9,062 bases of DNA from Fen-1258 sp947085815 (lineage in GTDB: Bacteria; Bacteroidota; Ignavibacteria; Ignavibacteriales; Melioribacteraceae), in NCBI GenBank assembly GCA_947085815.1, contig CAMTXU010000038.1, forward strand, positions 1 through 9,062, written 5' to 3'. This document shows, piece after piece, positions 1 to 6,159 of this stretch. The notes under the pieces were generated by a model. The model saw nothing but the letters and a program-made list of their open reading frames with translations, was not told where the DNA came from and did no database searches. Within the stretch, counting starts at the first letter, position 1; each line of letters starts with the position of its first letter. The position numbers were made by a program, and so were the translations under genes.

Positions 1-1
1 G

Positions 2-2470
2 AAAGTCATTGACCGCATAAAAGAAAAAATTAAAGAAATTTCTCCCGGTCTCCCGCCCGGTGTTGAAATTGTAACTTCTTATGACCGAAGCACTTTAATA
101 AAAGAAGCGATTGGTACTTTAGATAGAGCTTTAATTGAAGCAGCAATTACAGTATCAATTATGGTTGCAATTTTCCTTTTGCATTGGAGAAGCATTGTTA
201 GAATACTTATAGAAATTCCAATTGCAGTGCTTATCTCATTCAGTCTTATGTATATATTTGATATTACTTCGAATATTATGAGTCTCGGCGGAATTATTTT
301 AGCAATAGGAGTAATAGTAGACTCTTCCATTGTCCTTGTTGAAAATGCCTACCGGAATATTGCTAAAGCTATTGAGACAAAAGGGAAATTAACTACGGAT
401 GAATACAAAAAAATCTCGATTGATTCTGCTAAGCAAGTCGGCAGAGCAATTTTCTTTTCTGAATTGATAATTCTCGTTTCCTTTATTCCGGTGTTTCTTT
501 TAACCGGTCAAGAAGGAAAGCTTTTCAAACCGCTTGCCTTCACAAAATCATTTACGATGATTGGAGCAGCAATCGTTGTTATATCACTCATTCCGGTTTT
601 AATGACAATGTTGATGCGCGGTAAATTCCGTCCTGAAGAAAAAAATCCTTCTACAAGATTTTTTATTCGCATTTACGAGCCGGTGATTCATTGGGTACTC
701 AAGCACAGAAAAACTACAATTGCTATAAATGTAATTGCTCTTCTCATAACGGTTCCGATGATTCTTAATACCGGCAGTGAGTTTATGCCTCCGCTTGATG
801 AAGGTTCCATTCTTTACATGCCTGTAACATTGCCCGGTGCATCAATTGGTGAAGTGAATAGAATTTTACAAGAGCAGGATAAAATTATTAAGTCTGTTCC
901 GGAAGTTCATCACGTTCTTGGTAAAACCGGACGCGCAGAAACCGCAACAGACAATGCACCGTTAAGTATGATCGAAACAATAATTTTACTTAAACCAAAA
1001 AATGAGTGGCGCCCCGGTATATCTAAACAAGATATTGTTGCCGAACTCGATTCTAAATTACAAATACCGGGCGTTCGCAATGGTTGGACTCAACCAATCA
1101 TAAATAGAATAAACATGCTTTCAACCGGTGTTAGAACCGATATTGGTTTCAAAATATTCGGTCCCAATCTCGATACGCTCGAAACTTACGCTATCCAAGC
1201 AGAAAAATTGTTGAAGACAGTAAACGGTGCGGCAGATATTGTTGCCGAGCGCGTTCAGAATGGTTATTACTTAGATATACAAGTCAAACGTGCTATTGCC
1301 GCTCGTTACGGCGTCAACATCCGCGATCTTCAAGACATAATTGAAACTGCTATCGGCGGTCAAAATCTTGGAATTGTTATCGAAGGAAGAATGCGCTTTC
1401 CGATTAGAATGCGCTATCAAAAAGATTACCGTGATAATATTGATGAGTTGAAAAGCTTAATCGTTCCGGTTGCATTATCAAGCCCTATGGCTGCTCAATC
1501 TTCTTCGAGTTCAATGAGCGGTAGTGGAATGGGTAAAAGCAGCTCCGGCGGAATGTCTTCCTCAATGGGAAGTTCAAACCAGGCAAGTGTAATTCCGCAA
1601 GCGCCAAACACACAAAATGATTTTTCACTCACAAGTGTAAATCAAAACGCTGTTACTTATCTGCCTCTCGCTGAATTAGCTGATATAAATCTAGTAACCG
1701 GTCCCCCAATGATAAGCAGCGAAAACGGAATGCTTCGTTCTATAGTTTTTATGAACACACGCGGACGAGACATGGGCAGCGTTATGGTTGATGCTAAAAA
1801 GGTTATCGAAGATGGATTGAAACTTCCTGCGGGGTATTCTTACACTTGGAGCGGACAATATGAAAGTAAAGTGCGTGCACAGCAGACCATCCAAATAATT
1901 ATGCCAGTTGTCTTAATGTTGATCTTTGTACTTCTCTACTTCACACTTAAAGATTATGTGGAAGCCGGTGTTGTTATGCTTTCGGTTCCATTTGCTCTCA
2001 TCGGCGGAATGTACATGATCTACATTCTCGGGTACAATTTTTCAGTTGCTGTGTGGGTCGGCTTCATTGCTCTTTATGGAGTCGCCGTTGAAACCGGCGT
2101 TGTAATGGTTGTTTATCTTCACGAAGCTCTCGATAAAAGATTAAGAGCATTTCATAAAGGTGAAAGAGGACACTTAACCAAAGATGATATTTATGAAGCG
2201 ACTGTTGAAGGTTCCGTCCTTCGTCTAAGACCGAAATTAATGACTGTTGGAACTTCGATGGTTGGTTTAATTCCGATAATGTGGGCAACCGGAACCGGCT
2301 CCGATGTTATGAAACCGTTGACAGCACCAATGATTGGCGGTTTACTTACAAGCGCTATTCACGTTCTTGTTGTAACTCCAATTCTTTTTGCTATAATGAA
2401 AGAACACGCACTCAAAAAAGGGAAATTAGAATTATCTAAAATGGCTGATTGGATGAAGGAGGGAGAATAA
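2..2470 (+). CDS. cusA: CusA-type heavy-metal efflux RND pump (5'-truncated by window)
   Basis: Inner-membrane proton-driven pump of the HME-RND family, probably exporting Cu(I)/Ag(I). The frame is open from base 2, so the ATG at 161 is internal; 822 residues are visible, against roughly 1,040 for full-length CusA, so the first ~200 are missing. Numbering from base 2: GVEIVTSYDRS near residues 21-31 is typical of the family; the fourth-helix motif VDSSIVLVEN holds D107, E114 and N115, and lacks the upstream second Asp seen in CzcA, which favours the Cu/Ag branch. GSEFMPPLDEG and RINMLSTG are further signatures. Of the three methionines lining the E. coli CusA metal site, two appear conserved (M372, M570) while the third position reads N455. 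A Ser/Gly/Met-rich insertion fills about residues 491-550. C-terminal membrane helices are complete. The stop lies 1 base before the cusC start, so the two are an operon. Confidence 0.95.
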   Translation, partial: KVIDRIKEKIKEISPGLPPGVEIVTSYDRSTLIKEAIGTLDRALIEAAITVSIMVAIFLLHWRSIVRILIEIPIAVLISFSLMYIFDITSNIMSLGGIILAIGVIVDSSIVLVENAYRNIAKAIETKGKLTTDEYKKISIDSAKQVGRAIFFSELIILVSFIPVFLLTGQEGKLFKPLAFTKSFTMIGAAIVVISLIPVLMTMLMRGKFRPEEKNPSTRFFIRIYEPVIHWVLKHRKTTIAINVIALLITVPMILNTGSEFMPPLDEGSILYMPVTLPGASIGEVNRILQEQDKIIKSVPEVHHVLGKTGRAETATDNAPLSMIETIILLKPKNEWRPGISKQDIVAELDSKLQIPGVRNGWTQPIINRINMLSTGVRTDIGFKIFGPNLDTLETYAIQAEKLLKTVNGAADIVAERVQNGYYLDIQVKRAIAARYGVNIRDLQDIIETAIGGQNLGIVIEGRMRFPIRMRYQKDYRDNIDELKSLIVPVALSSPMAAQSSSSSMSGSGMGKSSSGGMSSSMGSSNQASVIPQAPNTQNDFSLTSVNQNAVTYLPLAELADINLVTGPPMISSENGMLRSIVFMNTRGRDMGSVMVDAKKVIEDGLKLPAGYSYTWSGQYESKVRAQQTIQIIMPVVLMLIFVLLYFTLKDYVEAGVVMLSVPFALIGGMYMIYILGYNFSVAVWVGFIALYGVAVETGVVMVVYLHEALDKRLRAFHKGERGHLTKDDIYEATVEGSVLRLRPKLMTVGTSMVGLIPIMWATGTGSDVMKPLTAPMIGGLLTSAIHVLVVTPILFAIMKEHALKKGKLELSKMADWMKEGE
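1472..1651 (+). other. Ser/Gly/Met-rich insertion within CusA periplasmic domain
   Basis: Coding segment for about 60 residues between LKSLIVPV and TYLPLAELADI. As I recall the E. coli protein, only about 10 residues join the same conserved blocks there. The core (bases 1487-1567) carries five methionines in 27 residues embedded in Ser and Gly runs, followed by a Gln/Asn/Pro-rich stretch. It is in frame and does not disturb flanking conserved sequence, so it is a real loop rather than a frameshift. A flexible metal-capturing loop is an inference. Confidence 0.75.
2457..2462 (+). promoter_or_regulatory. Strong ribosome binding site for cusC start at 2472
   Basis: AGGAGG within the last codons of cusA, 9 bases before ATG 2472. 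It supports translation starting at 2472, even though this start places about 50 non-typical residues before the signal peptide. Confidence 0.7.
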
Positions 2471-2471
2471 A

Positions 2472-3884
2472 ATGAACGCAGAACTTAGATTGAAGAGTGT
2501 AGAATTAAAAAAATGGATGATAGTTGAGGGAAAGATGGAAAATGGAATATGGAAAATGGCTGATGGAAGATGGTTGATGGATGATGTAAAACAGATTTTT
2601 AATCTGTTCACTTCAAAATTTATGATCATTTTTATGTTGCTTTCATTGGTTGAGGTGAACGCGCAATCTGTTGATTCTTTGGTAGCGGAAGCAGTTAAAA
2701 ATAATCCGCAGTTGAAATCGCTTCAATATAGAATCACTGCATCGGAAAAGAGAAGCGAATCAATCAACACTTTACCGGCTCCTAATCTTTCAGTCGAGTT
2801 TTCTCAAGTTCCAACGAACACGTTTGATGTTTTTAATCAGTCCAACTCAAACAACTTTGCGCTATCTCAAATGTTTCCTCTCGGCGGAAAGTTAAATGCA
2901 ATGGCGGAAGTTGAGAGAAAGAATACTCTGGTAGAAGGTAACAATTATGAGATATATAAAATCAATCTCACTGCCCAAGTAAAAATGTCTTACTACACGC
3001 TTTGGCTGATTGACAGAAAAATAGAAGTTCAGAAGAAAAATATTGCTCTCTTTAACGATGTAATAAAATCAATTGAATCATCTTACTATACAAACAAAAT
3101 CAATCAAGCGGATTTTCTTACGCTTCAAAGTGAAATAGCGTCTAACGAAACCCAGCTTTTGATTCTGGAAAAACAGAAAGAAGCTGAGATTTATAAAATC
3201 AACAAACTTCTCGGACGTAATCTTGATTCTAAAGGAGTTTATGCCGTAGCAGATTTTTCCGCGGAGATACTTTCATCTTCTCAATCAAAATTGGAAGAGC
3301 TGCTCGGTTATTCTAATCCATCCCTTAAAAAAATGGGCAGTATGATCGAAATGAACAGAGCAATGATTGACGCAAACAACCGTGAGTTGATTCCCGACTT
3401 AATGGTTCAAGGAATGCTGATGAGAATGCCGCGCGGAATGATCTTAACTTCTAAAAGTGATCTTTCAATGCTCGATCCGAAAACAGAAACAATGTATTCG
3501 CTGATGTTCTCTATCAATCTCCCATTTGCGCCCTGGTCCATTAATAAATACAAAGCAAAGGAACAAGAGTTATACGCCGGAATCAGCAGCATTGAGTATG
3601 AAAAGAACGATATGCAGCGCGAGATGACTTCTCAATTGAAAGCAGCTCTTGTTAAATATAACACCGCTGTGGATTTAACAAAGCTTTACAACGACAAAGT
3701 TATTCCGCTCTATAGCAAAGCCGCTGAATCCCAAGTCTCTGCATATCAGAATAACAGAACCGGCGTTACAACCGTAATTGATTCTTACCGCATGTTATTG
3801 ATGCAGCAGATGAACTATTACATGTCTAAAGCCGATACGCAAATGTCGCTTGCAGAAATAGAGATGATGGTTGGAGGGAAGTGA
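2472..3884 (+). CDS. cusC: CusC/TolC-type outer-membrane efflux protein
   Basis: Outer-membrane channel of the tripartite exporter, from the outer membrane factor (OEP) family. Two long helical repeats are visible: about residues 66-260 (VDSLVAEAVKNNPQL, then LSQMFPLGGKL, a typical family motif) and 275-465. A signal peptide is seen at about residues 50-64 (hydrophobic MIIFMLLSLVEV, cleavage after VNA). The 50 residues before it are translated heptamer-repeat DNA (KMENGIW/KMADGRW/LMDDV) and are not part of the family. ATG 2472 has the strong ribosome site; ATG 2577 or 2622 would give a more normal signal peptide. Residues 311-345 hold eight methionines, a possible soft-metal feature. The start is 1 base after the cusA stop, and the stop TGA (3882-3884) overlaps the next heptamer array. 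The symbol is by position and family; specificity is inferred. Confidence 0.9.
   Translation: MNAELRLKSVELKKWMIVEGKMENGIWKMADGRWLMDDVKQIFNLFTSKFMIIFMLLSLVEVNAQSVDSLVAEAVKNNPQLKSLQYRITASEKRSESINTLPAPNLSVEFSQVPTNTFDVFNQSNSNNFALSQMFPLGGKLNAMAEVERKNTLVEGNNYEIYKINLTAQVKMSYYTLWLIDRKIEVQKKNIALFNDVIKSIESSYYTNKINQADFLTLQSEIASNETQLLILEKQKEAEIYKINKLLGRNLDSKGVYAVADFSAEILSSSQSKLEELLGYSNPSLKKMGSMIEMNRAMIDANNRELIPDLMVQGMLMRMPRGMILTSKSDLSMLDPKTETMYSLMFSINLPFAPWSINKYKAKEQELYAGISSIEYEKNDMQREMTSQLKAALVKYNTAVDLTKLYNDKVIPLYSKAAESQVSAYQNNRTGVTTVIDSYRMLLMQQMNYYMSKADTQMSLAEIEMMVGGK
2514..2591 (+). repeat. Heptamer (TGGNNNA) DNA repeat array, copy A, inside cusC 5' end
   Basis: Seven consecutive TGGNNNA heptamers run from 2536 to 2584 (TGGAAAA, TGGAATA, TGGAAAA, TGGCTGA, TGGAAGA, TGGTTGA, TGGATGA), with an eighth degenerate unit TGTAAAA at 2585-2591. 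Two looser units at 2514-2527 and an 8-base unit precede them. Because 3 x 7 = 21, the translation shows a heptapeptide period. Two similar units also sit in the end of cusA (2442-2456), with a 1-base offset. Confidence 0.85.
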
Positions 3885-3908
3885 TGGATGATGGTAAATG
3901 GTAGATGG
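3882..3908 (+). repeat. Left arm of imperfect inverted repeat bracketing the four-helix-bundle gene
   Basis: This 27-base stretch matches the reverse complement of 4358-4384 at 23 of 27 positions by hand alignment. The arms lie about 450 bases apart with the four-helix-bundle gene between them. In RNA they could pair to close a long loop. The match is partly a consequence of the shared heptamer repeat. Confidence 0.75.
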
Positions 3909-3933
3909 ATGATGGTAAATGGATGATGGTAAA
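3885..3933 (+). repeat. Heptamer (TGGNNNA) DNA repeat array, copy B
   Basis: Seven perfect consecutive TGGNNNA heptamers: TGGATGA, TGGTAAA, TGGTAGA, TGGATGA, TGGTAAA, TGGATGA, TGGTAAA. The 14-mer GGATGATGGTAAAT occurs exactly at 3886, 3907 and 3921, spaced 21 and 14 bases. The array starts at the cusC stop codon and ends about 28 bases before the start of the four-helix-bundle gene. There are no spacers of CRISPR type. Confidence 0.92.
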
Positions 3934-3961
3934 TTGTTTAATTAATTGAGTGGAATTAAAA

Positions 3962-4327
3962 ATGAATGTAAAAACAGCAGAATTATTAAAACGGACTTTT
4001 GATTTCGGAGTTTCAACGCTGAAGTTCTTGAGAAAACTTCCAAAGGATAAAATCTATTCTGTGATAACATACCAACTTGCTAAAGCAGCAACATCTGTTG
4101 GTGCAAATTATGAGGAAGCCCAAGGAGCAGAATCAAAAAAAGATTTTTCGCATAAAATTGGTATCGTCTTAAAAGAAATTCGGGAATCAAATTATTGGTT
4201 TAGAATCTTAAATGAAGTTTTACAAGATTCACAAAGCAACAGCGAATTAATAAAATTATTAGATGAGAGTAATCAGTTAAAACTAATTTTCTCATCAATC
4301 AAAATTTCATCATCAAAAAAGTATTAA
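3962..4327 (+). CDS. Four-helix-bundle protein (23S rRNA intervening-sequence / S23 type)
   Basis: About 121 residues, matching the family of small helical proteins first seen as ORFs inside 23S rRNA intervening sequences (TIGR02436 type). Diagnostic blocks are FLRKLPKDK, QLAKAATSVGANYEEAQGAESKKDF, then KIGIVLKEIRESNYWFRIL; the order, spacing and overall length are normal for the family. Its molecular function is not established; related folds include the Avd protein of diversity-generating retroelements. No signal peptide is present, so it is cytoplasmic. I chose ATG 3962 because a weak GAGTGG lies upstream at 3948-3953; GTG 3950 (four residues longer) is in frame with no visible ribosome site. 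It separates cusC from cusB and is bracketed by inverted heptamer arrays, so it looks like cargo or the coding part of a small inserted element, not an efflux component. Confidence 0.88.
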   Translation: MNVKTAELLKRTFDFGVSTLKFLRKLPKDKIYSVITYQLAKAATSVGANYEEAQGAESKKDFSHKIGIVLKEIRESNYWFRILNEVLQDSQSNSELIKLLDESNQLKLIFSSIKISSSKKY

Positions 4328-4355
4328 TAATGAAAGAGCTTTTATGTTTGGGAAA

Positions 4356-4386
4356 TTCCATTTTCCGTTTACCATCTTCCATCATT
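4356..4386 (-). repeat. Heptamer (TGGNNNA) DNA repeat array, copy C, inverted; right arm of inverted repeat
   Basis: On the minus strand this reads TGGAAGA, TGGTAAA, CGGAAAA, TGGAATT in 7-base register, the same family as copies A and B but reversed. Bases 4358-4384 pair with 3882-3908 (23/27). It lies 29 bases after the four-helix-bundle stop and about 30 before the cusB start. Confidence 0.85.
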
Positions 4387-4416
4387 AATAAGCTTAATTA
4401 AAAAAAGGAATAAATC

Positions 4417-5694
4417 ATGAAAAAGAAATTGATTATTAGCTTACTAATATTGTTTGTATTTGTAATAGCCGGCTGCTCAAAATCCGAAGAAAGCGGCAAA
4501 CACGAACACACTGTGGTAAAACAAAAAGATTATTGGACTTGCACAATGCACCCGCAAGTTCGCATGGATAGACCGGGCGCTTGCCCTATCTGCGGAATGG
4601 ATCTTATCAAAAAAGTTGCAGATGAAAAAGAAGAACCAACAAACGGTAAAGATATGGCAAACATGGTTACACTTACCGGTAAAAAACAAATTTATGCAAA
4701 TGTTTCCACGTTTGTTGTTAAGAAAGAAAATCTTCAAGAACAAGTTACAACATACAGCTATATGGATTTTGTTGAGAACTACCGCAAAACAATTTCGGCG
4801 CGTTTCAACGGAAGAATTGAAAAACTGTTTGTTGATAAAACCGGCGATTATATTAAGAAAGGTCAACCGTTGTTTGAAATATACAGTCCGGACTTGGTTC
4901 AAGCTCAGAATGAATATTTGATTGCGTTAAACAATGCGTCCAACTCTTCATCTCTTCTTAAAGCTACAAAGAAGAAATTGGAAATATTCGGATTGACATC
5001 CGAACAAATACAGACGCTTGAGAAGACACGCGAGATAAATATCACGCTAACTTATTACTCGCCAATTAGCGGAACTGTGATTGAAAAGAAAGTTCAAGAG
5101 GGCGTTTATGTGAATGAAGGAACTGCAATTTATGATGTTGCCGAACTTTCAACTCTCTGGAATATCGCTGAAGTGTATGAAAACAATCTATCCAATGTAA
5201 AAGTTGGTAGCCCGGTTAAACTTCGCTTACGCGCTTATCCCGGTGAAGAGTTTAATGGCAGAGTTACTTTCATTTATCCGGTACTTAATTCGCAAACAAG
5301 AACCGTAAAAGTAAGAAGTGAATTTTCTTTTTATGGCGGTAAACTTAAACCGCAAATGTATGGCGAAACCGTATTCATCAACGCCGGTGGTCAAGGATTA
5401 CTTGTTCCGGCAGACGCAGTTATTATTGCCGGCAAAAGAGCTGTGGTTTGGGCAAAAGCCGGCGATGGAATGTTTGAAGCTCGTGAAGTAAAACTTGGAA
5501 ATAGATACAATAATAAATATCACATAATTTCTGGTTTAAATGAAGGTGATGAAGTTGCAGCAACCGGCGGTTTCTTAATTGATTCCGAAAGCCAGCTTAA
5601 AACCGGAATGCCGTCCGGGCATCAACACGGCGAACCTTCGCAGCCGCAAAAAAAGAAATCTTCTTCCGACGGCATGGAAGGAATGAAAATGTAA
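4417..5694 (+). CDS. cusB: CusB-type efflux adaptor lipoprotein with N-terminal heavy-metal-binding domain
   Basis: Periplasmic adaptor (membrane fusion protein, HlyD/CusB family) linking CusA to CusC. The N-terminus is a lipoprotein signal with lipobox VIAGC (C20), so it is probably lipid-anchored. Residues 39-66 form a heavy-metal-binding domain: YWTCTMHPQV...GACPICGMDLI with C42, M44, H45, C56, C59 and M61. Next come the barrel-sandwich (lipoyl-like) halves (ISARFNGRIEKLFVDKTGDYIKKGQPLFEIYSP, then YYSPISGTVIEKKVQEGVYVNEGTAIYDVA) around a helical hairpin, a beta-barrel region (LWNIAEVYENNLSNVKVGSPV) and the C-terminal membrane-proximal domain. The tail from about residue 396 is Met/His-rich (MPSGHQHG, MEGMKM), a plausible extra metal site. 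Start ATG 4417 follows AAAGGAA by about 6 bases. The order cusA-cusC-cusB is split by the four-helix-bundle insertion. Cu/Ag specificity is inferred. Confidence 0.93.
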   Translation: MKKKLIISLLILFVFVIAGCSKSEESGKHEHTVVKQKDYWTCTMHPQVRMDRPGACPICGMDLIKKVADEKEEPTNGKDMANMVTLTGKKQIYANVSTFVVKKENLQEQVTTYSYMDFVENYRKTISARFNGRIEKLFVDKTGDYIKKGQPLFEIYSPDLVQAQNEYLIALNNASNSSSLLKATKKKLEIFGLTSEQIQTLEKTREINITLTYYSPISGTVIEKKVQEGVYVNEGTAIYDVAELSTLWNIAEVYENNLSNVKVGSPVKLRLRAYPGEEFNGRVTFIYPVLNSQTRTVKVRSEFSFYGGKLKPQMYGETVFINAGGQGLLVPADAVIIAGKRAVVWAKAGDGMFEAREVKLGNRYNNKYHIISGLNEGDEVAATGGFLIDSESQLKTGMPSGHQHGEPSQPQKKKSSSDGMEGMKM

Positions 5695-5713
5695 GGTAAT
5701 GAAGCAATTACCT
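5694..5713 (+). other. Small hairpin after cusB
   Basis: AGGTAAT, 6-base loop, ATTACCT: a perfect 7-base-pair stem starting at the last base of the cusB stop codon. No clear T-run follows, so it is a poor intrinsic terminator; it could stabilise the mRNA 3' end or have no role. Confidence 0.4.
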
Positions 5714-5748
5714 ATAAATCACTAACAATAATTTTAAGGAGACTTAGA

Positions 5749-6129
5749 ATGAAAAAGAGTAATAAAATAAGTACAGTAAAAATCACTATGTTTTTAATTG
5801 CATCAAGTTTGTTGCTAAACAGCAACGCAATCTTTTCTCAAGATGCACAAAAAGAAAAAACAACTATGTCTTCCCACGATATGCAGGGAATGAAAAACAT
5901 GAAGAACCAAACACTTGCTGTTCTAGATTCAACGGTTGTTCGAAAAGGTGTGATAGACTTAACAGCAATCGATAAAAACAAAGATGGAAAAGTATATCAA
6001 GATCAGATGGATTGGAATGTAATTTCAGATAAACCGGGTAAATGCCCGCTGTGCAAAATGACTTTGAAAGAGGTTACTCTTAAGGAAGCCAAAAAGAATC
6101 TTGTAGAGAATAATTTTAAGGTAAAGTAG
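5749..6129 (+). CDS. Small secreted metal-binding protein (D-x-N-x-D-G loop plus CPxC-M module)
   Basis: 126 residues with a signal peptide (hydrophobic 11-24, cleavage near S30/Q31). The mature start is Met/His-rich (M40, H43, M45, M48, M51), as in periplasmic copper/silver binding peptides. Then comes an EF-hand-like loop D75-N77-D79-G80-V82-D85, followed by a heavy-metal-binding-domain-like segment: QMDWNVISDKPGKCPLCKMTL with C99, C102 and M104. The usual first Cys of that domain (YxCPMHP) is replaced by YQDQMDW, so one ligand may be lost or changed. The final helix (EVTLKEAKKNLVENN) recurs in the protein at 7748-8377. AAGGAG (5736-5741) lies 7 bases before the ATG. It is 54 bases after cusB and likely co-transcribed, so a periplasmic metal buffer is the natural guess, not proven. 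Confidence 0.82.
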   Translation: MKKSNKISTVKITMFLIASSLLLNSNAIFSQDAQKEKTTMSSHDMQGMKNMKNQTLAVLDSTVVRKGVIDLTAIDKNKDGKVYQDQMDWNVISDKPGKCPLCKMTLKEVTLKEAKKNLVENNFKVK

Positions 6130-6159
6130 AAATAGCAAAACTAAATATGTGGACACAGA

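Noticed and set aside
161..163. ATG at 161 as the true start of the pump gene
   Set aside because: The frame is open back to base 2 and encodes conserved family sequence (GVEIVTSYDRS), so this is an internal Met of a truncated gene.
79..330. Minus-strand ORF, and likewise those at 1691-1894, 2064-2288, 2432-2629, 3407-3592, 4477-4902 and 7810-8004
   Set aside because: All lie opposite well-supported + strand genes, show no family motif or ribosome site I can see, and read as shadows; 2432-2629 is the reverse reading of the heptamer array.
3885..3933. CRISPR-like repeat array
   Set aside because: Units are 7 bases with no unique spacers and no cas genes; it is a tandem repeat.
2495..3964. 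Shared GAGTG..GAATTAAAAA..ATG wording at 2495-2516 and 3948-3964 as a second edge of the mobile unit
   Set aside because: It needs gaps and is AT-rich, so by eye it cannot be told from chance; worth including in a genome-wide repeat alignment only.
3938..4401. TTAATTAA at 3938-3945 and 4394-4401 as target-site duplication of the four-helix-bundle element
   Set aside because: An all-A/T palindrome is easily found by chance here, and the two copies do not sit symmetrically outside the inverted arms (left copy inside, right copy outside).
4616..4921. Second-frame + strand ORF inside cusB, and another at 7273-7587
   Set aside because: They overlap strong genes fully in another frame and have compositions expected of frame shadows.
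5694..5713. Rho-independent terminator after cusB
   Set aside because: The stem is short and AT-rich and no T-run follows; kept only as a small hairpin.
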